Origin: Acetobacter malorum
Lineage (GTDB): Bacteria > Pseudomonadota > Alphaproteobacteria > Acetobacterales > Acetobacteraceae
NCBI RefSeq assembly: GCF_002153605.1
Contig: NZ_JOPG01000020.1
Location: 20,676-84,675, forward strand
Length of the DNA: 64,000 nt
Direction of reading: 5' to 3'
Position numbers and translations under genes: made by a program. The notes under the pieces were generated by a model. It was given only the letters and a program-made list of their open reading frames with translations. It was not told the origin of the DNA and did not search any database. The stretch's first letter is position 1, and each line of letters opens with the position of its first letter. Shown here piece by piece: positions 18,029-25,961 of the stretch.

Positions 18029-19456
18029 ATGCCTTATGAGCCGCCTTTATTGGTACAAAACCGGGCACGTCTTGGCTCTTTTCTGTATCGTTCCCTTGCT
18101 CTTGTTCTGTTTGGCCTGATCCTGTTGCCGGAATTTTACCATGTCGGCTCTCAGCGCATCGAAACGTGGGATGAAGCCCGCCATATTGGCTCGGCCTATG
18201 AAATGCTTTTCCGGCATGACTACGTAGTCAATTACTGGCAGGACCAGAAAGATTACTGGAACCTGAAACCAGTCTTGAGTTTTTTGCCGATCATTCTCTC
18301 CCTCAAGCTGTTTGGTAAGGGGCTGCTGGCGGCCCGCATGCCCTCTCTGCTGGCGTTTGTAGCGCTTGTTCTGGGACTTTACCGGTTTGCGGCCCGGAAA
18401 TTCTCATGGGTGGAAGGGCTTTATGCCATCACGCTTTTTTCTATCTGGTCGCAGCTTACGATCGTACATAGTCTTCGGCTGGCTGATCCGGATGCGCTTT
18501 ACTGCGCGTTTTACCTGTTCTGCATCCTGTTCTGTCTGAAGCGCACCAGCCTGTCCTTCTGCCTTGCCTGCCTAATGGCCTCCCTGTGTTTCCTGACCAA
18601 AAGCTGGCATGCCCTGACGCTCCTGCCGCCGCTGTTGCTGACCTGCGTGCTGACGGAGCGTTCCTTCTCTCTGCCGTTCAAGGGCATGCTGTGTGGTCTG
18701 ACGCCCATCCTGTTGTGGGCGGGGGTCCGCGCGTCTGTGGATGGCCCCAGGTTTCTGCATGATGCGGTGACATTCGACCTGCTCAAACGCAGTGAAATGC
18801 AGATTGAAGGGCACCATAACCCGGTCTCTTTTTATGTGACGGGGTTTGCGCAGGACTATCCCTACCTGCTGTGGCAGCTTGGATTTCTGACACTCGCCTT
18901 TCTGGCCGCCTGCTGGTGGGCGCCGTTGCGGGCCGGCCGGTTTCGGTCTGGCATACCGCGCGACCTGAAAACCGACATGCTGGTTCTGGGCGTGGCAGTC
19001 CTGTCTGTTTTCGGGATGTTTACTGCGGCAAAGACGCGCCTGCTCTGGTACACATTTCCGGCGTATCCGGTGCTGTGCGTGCTGATGACGTACGCCTTTG
19101 CGATCCTGCGGCCTGCGTTAAAAACCGTCGCCTGTGGGCTGGCGGCGGTTTTGTTCGCGTTGTCTTTGTCGGCCTCCTGGAAATGGGACAGGGGGATCGT
19201 GCTGCCGGTTTTCTACTCTCAGCTGCGGGCTGCGGCCTCTCTGCCCATGACGCATGTGCAAAAGGATGGTGTGATTACGCAGGATGATTACGCGGCGCTG
19301 CTGACCTACCTGCCCGTCCCGCCCGGTGCCATCCATATCGGGGCGGATGAGCACGCGCCGCATACGCTGGTGATCCGCGACAAGGATGCCGCGCCGTGTG
19401 ACGGATGCGCACTGGTCTCGAAGGGTGACCAGTTTGATCTGTTTTACCGGAACTGA
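18029..19456 (+). CDS. GT39/ArnT-like membrane glycosyltransferase
   Basis: A 475-residue multi-pass membrane protein with about ten hydrophobic segments. Near the N-terminus TWDEARHIGSAYEML carries the acidic motif of GT-C transferases of the PMT/ArnT (GT39/GT83) group, in the first periplasmic loop where the catalytic Asp sits. A small soluble C-terminal domain (after ~400) has Cys residues (APCDGCAL). Such enzymes use polyprenyl-phosphate sugars on the periplasmic face to modify lipid A, other lipids or proteins. The acceptor here is unknown. Its position right after the largest Hint gene could mean a shared purpose. It ends about 80 bases before the tRNA. Confidence 0.85.
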   Translation: MPYEPPLLVQNRARLGSFLYRSLALVLFGLILLPEFYHVGSQRIETWDEARHIGSAYEMLFRHDYVVNYWQDQKDYWNLKPVLSFLPIILSLKLFGKGLLAARMPSLLAFVALVLGLYRFAARKFSWVEGLYAITLFSIWSQLTIVHSLRLADPDALYCAFYLFCILFCLKRTSLSFCLACLMASLCFLTKSWHALTLLPPLLLTCVLTERSFSLPFKGMLCGLTPILLWAGVRASVDGPRFLHDAVTFDLLKRSEMQIEGHHNPVSFYVTGFAQDYPYLLWQLGFLTLAFLAACWWAPLRAGRFRSGIPRDLKTDMLVLGVAVLSVFGMFTAAKTRLLWYTFPAYPVLCVLMTYAFAILRPALKTVACGLAAVLFALSLSASWKWDRGIVLPVFYSQLRAAASLPMTHVQKDGVITQDDYAALLTYLPVPPGAIHIGADEHAPHTLVIRDKDAAPCDGCALVSKGDQFDLFYRN

Positions 19457-19539
19457 GGGGCGGTTTGGCGGGGAATTTACCCCTCCCCCACAATACAGGC
19501 TTGGCAAGCCCCCCGCCTTTGCGCTAGGGAGAAGCCCAC

Positions 19540-19616
19540 GGACCCGTAGATCAGTTGGATAGATCGTCAGATTCCGAATCTGAAGGCCGGAGGTTCGAAT
19601 CCTCTCGGGTCCACCA
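19540..19616 (+). tRNA. tRNA-Arg (anticodon CCG)
   Basis: The acceptor GGACCCG (19540-19546) pairs with CGGGTCC (19606-19612), followed by discriminator A and an encoded CCA. The D stem is GATC/GATC, the anticodon stem TCAGA/TCTGA encloses loop TTCCGAA giving anticodon CCG, and the T arm contains GGTTCGAATCC. It reads CGG codons. Its 3' end is the integration site of the prophage that follows; integration restores an intact tRNA. Confidence 0.97.
19600..19616 (+). repeat. attL core (tRNA-Arg 3' end)
   Basis: TCCTCTCGGGTCCACCA, the last 17 bases of the tRNA, is repeated exactly at 57261-57277. Confidence 0.93.
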
Positions 19617-19987
19617 TTTTCCTAAAAAATCGCAGTTTTCCGCCATAAATTGGCGATGCTAGACACTTTCTAATTTCCGCTAGACAATTTGTCGTATTTT
19701 CCCATCGCTTGCGGGGTCAGCTTTTCCTGCCGTGCAGAGTGCGTTTGCTGCATAGACAATCACAGCAGAAACCTAGCTCTCGTTGTAGTTCAGACTATGT
19801 CGGATCTATCGATTGAGTAAAAATTGTAATTTTATCAATGGTTAGTGCTGTTGATAGATAATTCTCTTTTTTTAGGCGTCGTAACCTAGAAATTTTTCAT
19901 TATCAAACAATCCTTCTATGCCACCAATCGAATTGACAGATGGCATGTTCTGTTGACATTTACCGCTAGCTATTGAGAGAGAATTTA
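19617..19987. other. AT-rich left prophage end, cargo promoter region
   Basis: 370 bases between attL and the protease gene with no convincing gene. TTGACA occurs at 19933 and 19953; the first is followed at 17 bases by ACATTT, a weak -10, so a promoter for the cargo pair is plausible here. Confidence 0.5.
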
Positions 19988-21106
19988 ATGTCGCAGAGCA
20001 TAAAACAGCAAAAGCCCAAAGCTCAAACAGCTCGTGAAGTAGCTGAAGCTGTGCTTTTTTGGGCAAAAAAAAATAACCTCTTTGGCAAAGTGCCATTAGA
20101 AGACGCAGTGGAAGTTGTAAAAATTCCTTTCTCTGATGACGGGAAGCTATTTGTTTCTCATAATGTACAGAGCATTTTACGCCAGAAAGCCATAAACCTA
20201 GTAACATTTAACGAAAAAGAAAAGAAAGTTACCATATTTACAAATGGAAAAATAAATAAAACAGAAGAAAAAGAGTTGCCAGTGTCAGTATCTGGTTTTA
20301 CTATTGATTATGTTCAGGGAGGAGTAGCCCAAGTAAGGGGTGATCCGCCTAGTCCTGAACAATCTAAAGCTTACACACTACACAATAACCGCTATACTTG
20401 CGGGTCGTCCATATTTCCAGCAAGATGTATGGGCGCAGGGACTCTGGGACTAATAGTTTCAGATACTAATGGTAAAATGTTTGGCATGACAAACAACCAT
20501 GTGGCTGGCGCATGCAATCACGCTATGCCTGGCTTGCCTATTCTTGCTCCAGGACCGCTAGATGCAAACGAAGATAGTTGCGATCCGTTTACGATCGGGC
20601 GGCATACTAAACTTCTACCTATAAATGATGGTATTCCTGAAAATATACCAGTCTCGGATAATTGTGATGTCAGTATATTTGAACTTTCAAATGCAGACAG
20701 AGTGACGTCAATGCAAGGCGACAGTTATGATACACCTGCGCTTTGCGAAGAGCCATTACCATCTATGGTAGTCCATAAAGTTGGGCGGACAACAGGCTTA
20801 ACTAAGGGAATAATAGTGGGGCAAGCAGCAGCACCACTACCTGTTTCATATCATGTAAACGAATATGACATCAAAAAAACAGTTTTTTTTGAGACTGTTT
20901 ACGTAGTGAGGGGGTGGGACCTCTCCCCTTTCTCTCGTCCTGGCGATTCTGGTTCTTTAGTCGTTTCAGAAAAGGCTGATGGTACTAAAATAGCTATCGG
21001 ACTAGTTTTTGCGGGGAACGAACAGAGAGGAACGTCGTTTATTTTACCCCTACCTGATGTGCTAAAAAAATTATCTCTTAACATAGTATCGGGTCACAAT
21101 GTGTAA
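19988..21106 (+). CDS. Trypsin-like (Nal1-like) serine protease, prophage cargo
   Basis: A 372-residue protein. ATG 19988 follows GAGAGAGAA and is preferred to TTG 19973. The C-terminal ~240 residues carry a chymotrypsin-fold triad: His in GMTNNHVAGAC, Asp in DNCDVSIFEL, and Ser in FSRPGDSGSLVV, plus HKVGRTTGLTKG, an arrangement I associate with Nal1-like proteases. The N-terminal ~120 residues are a separate, lysine-rich unknown domain. There is no signal peptide, so it is probably cytoplasmic, unusual for trypsin-like enzymes. It overlaps the next gene by eight bases and lies outside the integrase, the usual place for prophage cargo. A protective or anti-phage role is inference. Confidence 0.85.
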   Translation: MSQSIKQQKPKAQTAREVAEAVLFWAKKNNLFGKVPLEDAVEVVKIPFSDDGKLFVSHNVQSILRQKAINLVTFNEKEKKVTIFTNGKINKTEEKELPVSVSGFTIDYVQGGVAQVRGDPPSPEQSKAYTLHNNRYTCGSSIFPARCMGAGTLGLIVSDTNGKMFGMTNNHVAGACNHAMPGLPILAPGPLDANEDSCDPFTIGRHTKLLPINDGIPENIPVSDNCDVSIFELSNADRVTSMQGDSYDTPALCEEPLPSMVVHKVGRTTGLTKGIIVGQAAAPLPVSYHVNEYDIKKTVFFETVYVVRGWDLSPFSRPGDSGSLVVSEKADGTKIAIGLVFAGNEQRGTSFILPLPDVLKKLSLNIVSGHNV

Positions 21107-21326
21107 GCATTCTGTTTCTGCCTTAACGGCTGCCAAACAGTTGGCAAACATACTTTCCTTGCCGAGCACTAAGGGAAGCGTCCTTGTATGGATCCATAAT
21201 GGGGATCAGTGTTTGATGATTGCAGCAGATAGAAAATGGGTTAAATTTCATAAGGACATTCCGCAATCATACTTGGGATTTCCCGTTATCATAGGAGATC
21301 CTATAACTGGAACATCGTTCCATTGA
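21099..21326 (+). CDS. Small partner of the cargo protease (75 aa)
   Basis: The start overlaps the protease gene's end by eight bases, so the two are translationally coupled and probably work together. The product is a small soluble protein with a hydrophobic central strand (VLVWIHNGDQCLMIAADRKW) and a conserved-looking end (IPQSYLGFPVIIGDP). I do not recognise it; an adaptor, substrate or inhibitor of the protease is possible. It converges on the integrase gene 22 bases later. Confidence 0.75.
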   Translation: MCKHSVSALTAAKQLANILSLPSTKGSVLVWIHNGDQCLMIAADRKWVKFHKDIPQSYLGFPVIIGDPITGTSFH

Positions 21327-21348
21327 GTTGCAATAGTGATTAAAAATT

Positions 21349-22407
21349 TTAACCGTTTTGATCGTATTTCTCCATCGCCTGCTGAGCGAGTTTTTTCTGC
21401 CGAGCAGACTGCGTGTAGCGCATGGTTTCAGACAGAGTCTTGTGGCCAAGAATGGCTGCAATCTGGTGTGGTGTGCAGCCTGCTTCTGCCAGCCGCCTCC
21501 CGGCCGCTTTCCGCAGCCCATGAGGTGAGCAGCGCATCGGCAGACGAGCCAGAGCACACCAATCCTTAAACACGTTATAGAATCCATTGGCTGTGTAAGG
21601 CTTGCCGTCACTGGTGCGGCTCAGGTACGTCTGGCCTTTGCCGTGCCAGAGATCCAGTTCCTTTTGCAGCGCGGAATGGAGGGGAATCCAGAGGCACTCG
21701 TTCGTCTTCTCCTGCCGGACGTAGATCATGCCCTCATGGACATCAAACGGCCCCATGCGGACCACATCGCTGCGCCGCTGCCCGGTATAGAGCATCAGGC
21801 TGAGTGCAAGCCGTTGCGGTGTGCCAGGAGGCCACTGCGCCAGATACTGCTCTATCTCTGCATCGGTCCAGGGGTGGATGCCCTCGCTCTTACGTCGCTT
21901 GATTTTGACGGATGCTACCGGGTTATCCTGCCGCCAGCCCTTATCTATGGCGTAGTCCATCAGCTGGCTCAGCAAGCGGCGGATGCGTGCTCTTGTGGTC
22001 GGGGCGTCGCCCAGGGCAGCGATAACCACCCGCACATGCTCGGGCTGCATATCTGCAAACGGCCCCTGCCCTATCTTGTCGGCACGTATCCTGTTGAGCA
22101 GCCTATTATAGACGGCCTTTGTGCTGTCTTTCAGCGCAAGGTAATCGCCAGACATTTGCCAGGACACGATCAGGGCTTCAAGCGTCCCAACTTTGATGAT
22201 GCTCTTACCAATGTTTGACGGTGCAGGTGGTTCGGCTGTCCTGGCTAGGGTCGTCTTTTTCAGTGCCTCACCGTACGCCACCATAAATTCCGGATCTGAG
22301 GCGTCTGGCAATGGAATGGCCTCAAAGCCGGCGCGCCTCAGATAATACCGTGTTTTCCCGCGATTATCCCGATAGATTTTGAGATACTTGAGCTTGACGG
22401 TCTGCAA
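21349..22407 (-). CDS. Tyrosine integrase
   Basis: A 352-residue phage integrase. The catalytic residues are visible: Arg in YTGQRRSDVV, the H-x-x-R box HGLRKAAG, His/Lys in ILGHKTLSETMRYT, and the Tyr of MRYT. An N-terminal arm-binding part and a core-binding domain precede these. It catalyses integration at and excision from the tRNA-Arg site. The start is TTG 22407, overlapping the excisionase gene by 44 bases, so the genes are coupled. The cargo pair lies between it and attL. Confidence 0.95.
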   Translation of the reverse strand: MQTVKLKYLKIYRDNRGKTRYYLRRAGFEAIPLPDASDPEFMVAYGEALKKTTLARTAEPPAPSNIGKSIIKVGTLEALIVSWQMSGDYLALKDSTKAVYNRLLNRIRADKIGQGPFADMQPEHVRVVIAALGDAPTTRARIRRLLSQLMDYAIDKGWRQDNPVASVKIKRRKSEGIHPWTDAEIEQYLAQWPPGTPQRLALSLMLYTGQRRSDVVRMGPFDVHEGMIYVRQEKTNECLWIPLHSALQKELDLWHGKGQTYLSRTSDGKPYTANGFYNVFKDWCALARLPMRCSPHGLRKAAGRRLAEAGCTPHQIAAILGHKTLSETMRYTQSARQKKLAQQAMEKYDQNG

Positions 22408-22636
22408 GGATTTTGTCCCAAGGGTTAGCGGGCGCAGCTGTAATTGCGCGGCCTGAGCACTGGCTCAAATAATTATCAAGATCGCTGACAAGCCAGACTT
22501 TCCGGCCTGTCGTTACGGAAAATGCAGGGAGTCTAGTTTGGGCCAGATTGCGCAAAGCAGAGACAGAAATGCCCAGATATTCAGCTGCATCCCGTGCCCG
22601 CAGCACTTTGCGGGTTACAGGCGCTAAGGTCTGCAT
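22364..22636 (-). CDS. Excisionase / AlpA-like DNA-binding protein
   Basis: A 90-residue protein with a MerR-like winged helix (RARDAAEYLGISVSALRNLAQTRLPAFSVTTGRKVWLVSDLDNYL), typical of phage excisionases and AlpA regulators. ATG 22636 is supported by AAAGGAACC just upstream; the longer frame to 22738 is not. It lies directly before the integrase gene and overlaps it. Probable role: directing excision and regulating integrase. Confidence 0.85.
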   Translation of the reverse strand: MQTLAPVTRKVLRARDAAEYLGISVSALRNLAQTRLPAFSVTTGRKVWLVSDLDNYLSQCSGRAITAAPANPWDKILADRQAQVSQNLSG

Positions 22637-22658
22637 TGTTGTGGTTCCTTTCTCGTCC

Positions 22659-23001
22659 TCATGCTGCGGCCCTGTCTTCTGCTGGCTCCAGCACCCGGAC
22701 ATCATTGGTCCAGCCCTCAATGCACTGTTGGCCATCATCCATCACGGTCTCACAGTCGTTAAAAACTATGAGCCAATCACGGTTATCTGTGGCGCGTGCG
22801 TGGAACAATCCACCGCCAACTGACCACAGGTCAAACTCCCAGCCCATAAGCCCACGTGTGCTGGGGCCGATGATATGGCGCTTGCCGTCACGCTGCATGC
22901 TCTGGCACCGTCCGAACTCAACAAAATTGCCGTTCGTCTGTCAGGATAGCCAGATACCCACCGCTGTGCTGCGGCTTTAGTGTAATGTGGTGTTTGGGCA
23001 T
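22659..23001 (-). pseudogene. Phage early protein with apparent single-base frameshift
   Basis: From ATG 23001 (overlapping the previous gene's end, as expected in this operon) the frame reads 27 residues ending ...GGYLAILTDERQFC and stops. If one G near 22940 is removed, the frame continues ...LTDNGNFVEFGRCQSMQRDGK and joins smoothly into the downstream frame (22898-22659, 79 aa, with FDLWSVGGGLFHARATDNRDW), giving a 113-residue protein. Either the gene is broken or the base is a sequencing error. Alternatively the 79-residue frame is the whole gene, starting at 22898. No family recognised. Confidence 0.6.
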
Positions 23002-23378
23002 GTTGGTGCCTTCTGGTTCAGCTTATCCTGTTCAATCAAAGCATCCAGCTCCTGGACGGTAGGAGCTGTTTCATTCCCTTCCCGCAGCCGCTTGATGCTT
23101 TCCGCAATCATTGCCTGACAGCGAAGGGCGATATGATTCCTGTATCCATCTTGATATTCCATGATCAGACCGATAGCTGTTTCAATTGAACTGACTAATA
23201 GTTCCTCACGGCGGCCAGACGTTTGCGTATCAGTTGCAATGTCTCCATTGTCAGGATTAACCTGGATGATGCTGAGAATAATGCTGACTTCATGCCCTGG
23301 CTTGGTGGCCTGAATCCGCTGGATCGCTGCGTGATAATATTCCTCAAGTTTGTTGAGGGCTTTTTCTTTCTGGCTCAT
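22977..23378 (-). CDS. Phage early protein, hypothetical (133 aa)
   Basis: A hydrophilic, largely helical 133-residue protein (NKLEEYYHAAIQRIQ at the N-terminus, RCQAMIAESIKRLREG later), part of the leftward early operon. It overlaps the gene before it by an ATGA junction and the gene after it by 25 bases. No known domain seen; probably cytoplasmic. Confidence 0.7.
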   Translation of the reverse strand: MSQKEKALNKLEEYYHAAIQRIQATKPGHEVSIILSIIQVNPDNGDIATDTQTSGRREELLVSSIETAIGLIMEYQDGYRNHIALRCQAMIAESIKRLREGNETAPTVQELDALIEQDKLNQKAPTCPNTTLH

Positions 23379-23563
23379 GATTTCAGCCCAGTCTCAATGC
23401 AGATGGCTCTTGACCCAGCAACGCTACTCACCCACCCGGAATCGTCCAGTTTGGAGATTGCTGCCTGACAGGCCTGCATGTTTGCCATGGGGATGGCGAC
23501 GGATGCCTGATAAAGCCGTGATGACCACAGCAGCAGGAAGACGGTTGCAATCATGCTGCGCAC
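23375..23563 (-). CDS. Small phage protein with hydrophobic N-terminus (62 aa)
   Basis: The first ~20 residues (MIATVFLLLWSSRLYQASVA) form a membrane anchor or signal sequence, followed by a short soluble part with two Cys. It is linked by ATGA overlap to the downstream gene and overlaps the upstream one by 13 bases, which supports it as a real operon member. Function unknown. Confidence 0.65.
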   Translation of the reverse strand: MRSMIATVFLLLWSSRLYQASVAIPMANMQACQAAISKLDDSGWVSSVAGSRAICIETGLKS

Positions 23564-23784
23564 TCCCGCACATCCAGCACAAACCGGCTCAGAATGCCTC
23601 TGCGCTGGGCGTGGTGCGTTGTCCGCATGGCGGCGTCTGCGTTGCGCTCTTCGGCGTGCATGGCCATGCCCATCGCGCCAATGTGGCGCAGCATCGCCTC
23701 CCGGGCTTCCGCGTCATGCACGGAATTATGGACGCACTGCTCCAATGCAGCCCGGTGCTGCTCAAACTGATTTACGTTTTGCAT
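23551..23784 (-). CDS. Small phage early protein (77 aa)
   Basis: A 77-residue helical protein rich in Ala, Glu, His and Met (REAMLRHIGAMGMAMHAEERNADAA). No membrane segment or known motif. Its place in the tightly packed leftward operon, between genes that overlap or nearly touch it, supports it. Function unknown. Confidence 0.65.
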   Translation of the reverse strand: MQNVNQFEQHRAALEQCVHNSVHDAEAREAMLRHIGAMGMAMHAEERNADAAMRTTHHAQRRGILSRFVLDVRECAA

Positions 23785-23802
23785 TTGGTTTCTGCCTTGG
23801 TT

Positions 23803-24051
23803 TTATTTTGCCGTTACTAGAAATTGTGCGTCACCGTGAGGAATAGGCGGCATTTTAACCCAGTGCTCATTGGTCGTATAATTATGCCAGAGAGTGCCGT
23901 CATCACAGAGGGCATAAACTGCCTCTGGGATACCGCGCATTGATACAATCTGGATAATTTTCCGGGGTAGTTTTTCTCGGCCAGCATCCTGCTGGGCGGC
24001 CAGCTCACTGGGGCCTGCCTCGGTGGTCTGCTGCGGTGTCTGTATGGGCAT
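23803..24051 (-). CDS. First gene of leftward early operon (82 aa)
   Basis: ATG 24051 has a textbook GGAGGAAGA five bases upstream, so it is preferred to ATG 24096, which would overlap a repressor-type operator. The product has a disordered Gln/Thr/Glu N-terminus and a small folded C-terminus (KIIQIVSMRGIPEAVYALCDDGTLWHN) resembling a beta-propeller-like single repeat. No family assigned. Likely transcribed from a promoter controlled by the operators at 24091-24127. Confidence 0.65.
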   Translation of the reverse strand: MPIQTPQQTTEAGPSELAAQQDAGREKLPRKIIQIVSMRGIPEAVYALCDDGTLWHNYTTNEHWVKMPPIPHGDAQFLVTAK

Positions 24052-24090
24052 CTCTTCCTCCATCGCGTCGGTGGCGATGAGGGAAGATAT

Positions 24091-24127
24091 GCGCAATTAT
24101 GCTAATCATGCAAGCGCAAAAATGCGC
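24091..24127. promoter_or_regulatory. Left operators of the prophage repressor
   Basis: GCGCA-AAAA-TGCGC (24114-24127) is a perfect palindrome; GCGCA-ATTA-TGCTA (24091-24104) is a half-degenerate copy, 23 bases centre to centre. The same motif recurs between repressor and Cro. They sit just upstream of the leftward early operon, the position of a phage O-left. Confidence 0.75.
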
Positions 24128-24133
24128 ATATTC

Positions 24134-24952
24134 TTAAAGTGCGAATTTAGTGAGTTCGTCTGGGCTTCCGTAATAGGTACCCTTATTGTCTCCCCAAGAG
24201 AAGGCCGCCGAAATTTTCCCTGCATGATCAATGGCAATGGATATCCATTCGCCTGAATCATGTTTTTTAAATGCCTTTGCAGAAACCACACCATGAGAGG
24301 GAGAAAAAAACGCATCGTTTGTTTCAAATGCTATGCTACGCGCTTCTTTATAAACGTCCTCTGGCAGTATAGATTTTAGCTTGATTGCTAATGCTTTAGC
24401 TTTGAATGAGAACAAAATAGGATGTTCGTTTGCATAAATAGCTGTATCACCACCGGGCGCCTTAACAGGTCCTTGTAGTTCCTCAGTATACAAAATTTTC
24501 TTTATTCCAGATTTCCCATTTTTAAACGAACATTCCAAAGTATAAGATCCGTCATCTTCTTGGAATTTTCCTACTACAGCGCCATCTTTTATTTCCCAGT
24601 CAGAAACAAGTGCGTCGCTGACGCTCTCCCCCATTAAATCACTCATAATTGGATGATCTGGATTACTTACATCAAATATTCTGAATTGGGGTGAAGATGC
24701 ATTCCCCCCACCGTTCTCTGTTGCGACCACATAAATGTGCCCATTTTCCTCAAGAATTGAATGAACGCCCCCAAAAGCAGCGGCATCATCAGGTGTAAAT
24801 GCATGGCCCTTGAAGGAAAAAACAATGCCTTGATCTGCATTTCCATTAACGGAAAATATTTCACCATTTATCAAGGCTTTTGAAAGTGGCTCTGCTAATG
24901 AAATACTAGGGATTAAGGTTAGTGATAGCGCAAAAGGTATATAATTTTTCAT
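24134..24952 (-). CDS. Secreted protein next to repressor, possible lysogeny factor
   Basis: A 272-residue protein with a signal peptide (MKNYIPFALSLTLIPSISLA, cleavage near EPLSK). The mature part is beta-rich and acidic, with no recognised domain, and has only one Cys. The gene is more AT-rich than the phage structural genes. It starts three bases after the repressor stop and shares its direction, so it is probably expressed from the lysogen together with the repressor, as expected for a lysogenic-conversion gene. The function is unknown; superinfection exclusion or an envelope role are possible guesses. Confidence 0.8.
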   Translation of the reverse strand: MKNYIPFALSLTLIPSISLAEPLSKALINGEIFSVNGNADQGIVFSFKGHAFTPDDAAAFGGVHSILEENGHIYVVATENGGGNASSPQFRIFDVSNPDHPIMSDLMGESVSDALVSDWEIKDGAVVGKFQEDDGSYTLECSFKNGKSGIKKILYTEELQGPVKAPGGDTAIYANEHPILFSFKAKALAIKLKSILPEDVYKEARSIAFETNDAFFSPSHGVVSAKAFKKHDSGEWISIAIDHAGKISAAFSWGDNKGTYYGSPDELTKFAL

Positions 24953-24955
24953 AAT

Positions 24956-25660
24956 TCATTCTCTTCTTATGCTTTGTATTACAAGTCCTTCTACCCTGTA
25001 TTCGCTATGACACCCATCGTCTGGTATATTATCATCTATGCTATTATTAATTATGATAGCTTGCGAAAATTTCGGATTTGTACTGCGTGGCCAAAGCGCA
25101 ACGCTTCCATCTGCTAGTATTTCAATTTCTTTCAGGGTTGCTTCTTCAAGCCCGTGCTCTTTCCTGATGGCAATCACCTTATCGCCTGTTTTTGGTTGGC
25201 GGCAGAGATCGAAAAAAGACACAGCAACAATAATGGTGCCGTCAGGATAGATTTTATCCATAGAGTCGCCACGCACCCGGAACGCCCATCGCCTAATGCC
25301 TGGATAGCGTTCGTCCGGAGCAATCATGATATATTCTGGCGGTGCCTGAGGGGTGAATAACCCTGTATCTTGCCACACGCCCGCTTGGATAGATCCCGCT
25401 AAAGCGACGGGTTCGGAATATACCAGATGCTCAATATTCGGCACGCTTACGCTAGGTAAATCAAACACAATCTTGAGCTTTTCCATGGTCTTGGCGCTCA
25501 GAGAGTGGGAGGATGCTGTATCATCCATAAACCGCACGATTGTGCTAGGTGCAGCGCCTATTGCGCGGGCAATTGCTGAATAGGACTTGCCTGTCCGATT
25601 CTTAATTCCGTCTATGTAGCTCTGCTGTTCAGAGCGTAGGGTGCGCACGTCTTTTGGCAT
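24956..25660 (-). CDS. S24/LexA-like phage repressor (CI-type)
   Basis: An N-terminal helix-turn-helix (SYSAIARAIGAAPSTIVRFMDD) is followed by an S24 peptidase-like domain: GDSMDKIYPDG with the nucleophile Ser and KTGDKVIAIRK with the general-base Lys. Such repressors hold the lytic promoters off and self-cleave when RecA is activated, inducing the phage. ATG 25660 gives 234 residues; the frame is open back to 25774, but those extra codons would cover the operators and overlap Cro. No ribosome-binding site precedes 25660, so a leaderless or upstream start is possible. Confidence 0.9.
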   Translation of the reverse strand: MPKDVRTLRSEQQSYIDGIKNRTGKSYSAIARAIGAAPSTIVRFMDDTASSHSLSAKTMEKLKIVFDLPSVSVPNIEHLVYSEPVALAGSIQAGVWQDTGLFTPQAPPEYIMIAPDERYPGIRRWAFRVRGDSMDKIYPDGTIIVAVSFFDLCRQPKTGDKVIAIRKEHGLEEATLKEIEILADGSVALWPRSTNPKFSQAIIINNSIDDNIPDDGCHSEYRVEGLVIQSIRRE

Positions 25661-25661
25661 G

Positions 25662-25743
25662 TGCGCATTTTCGCACATAGAAGCAATAAGGTCTCGGCGC
25701 ATTTTTGCGCTTGCAAGATTTGCAATATTGCGCATATTTGCAC
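25662..25743. promoter_or_regulatory. Right operators between repressor and Cro
   Basis: GCGCA-TTTT-TGCGC (25697-25710, perfect), GCGCA-TATT-TGCAC (25730-25743) and GCGCA-TTTT-CGCAC (25662-25675), with TTGCAAGATTTGCAA between the first two. Together with 24091-24127 they define the repressor motif GCGCA-N4-TGCGC with an A/T-only spacer. The region must also hold the divergent repressor and Cro promoters. Confidence 0.75.
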
Positions 25744-25745
25744 TC

Positions 25746-25961
25746 ATGATGCTTATCCCAACCCCCGCGGACATTGAATGCGCTGCTGCCCGTCAAGGGC
25801 AATCTATCGGTGACGTATGCAGGCGCGCCGGTGTAGCCCGAAGCACGTTCCAGCGATGGAAGAGTGGTGAGACCTCACCAACCATCAATGTTCTCACAAA
25901 GCTGGTGTGCGCCGTAGGTGGGGATAAGGAAACAACTGATCCGAATAGCGAGGCAGCATGA
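25746..25961 (+). CDS. Cro-like XRE-family regulator
   Basis: A 71-residue protein that is mostly one helix-turn-helix (IGDVCRRAGVARSTFQRWKSGETSPTINVLTKL). ATG 25746 (or 25749) lies just downstream of the operators and diverges from the repressor gene, the classic cro position. The longer frame from 25641 would cross the operators and is rejected. It should antagonise the repressor and promote lytic growth. It overlaps the next gene by four bases (ATGA). Confidence 0.85.
   Translation: MMLIPTPADIECAAARQGQSIGDVCRRAGVARSTFQRWKSGETSPTINVLTKLVCAVGGDKETTDPNSEAA

Noticed and set aside
25661..25774. N-terminal extension of the repressor to 25774
   Set aside because: It would cover the operators and overlap the divergent cro start; the recognisable domain begins after 25660.
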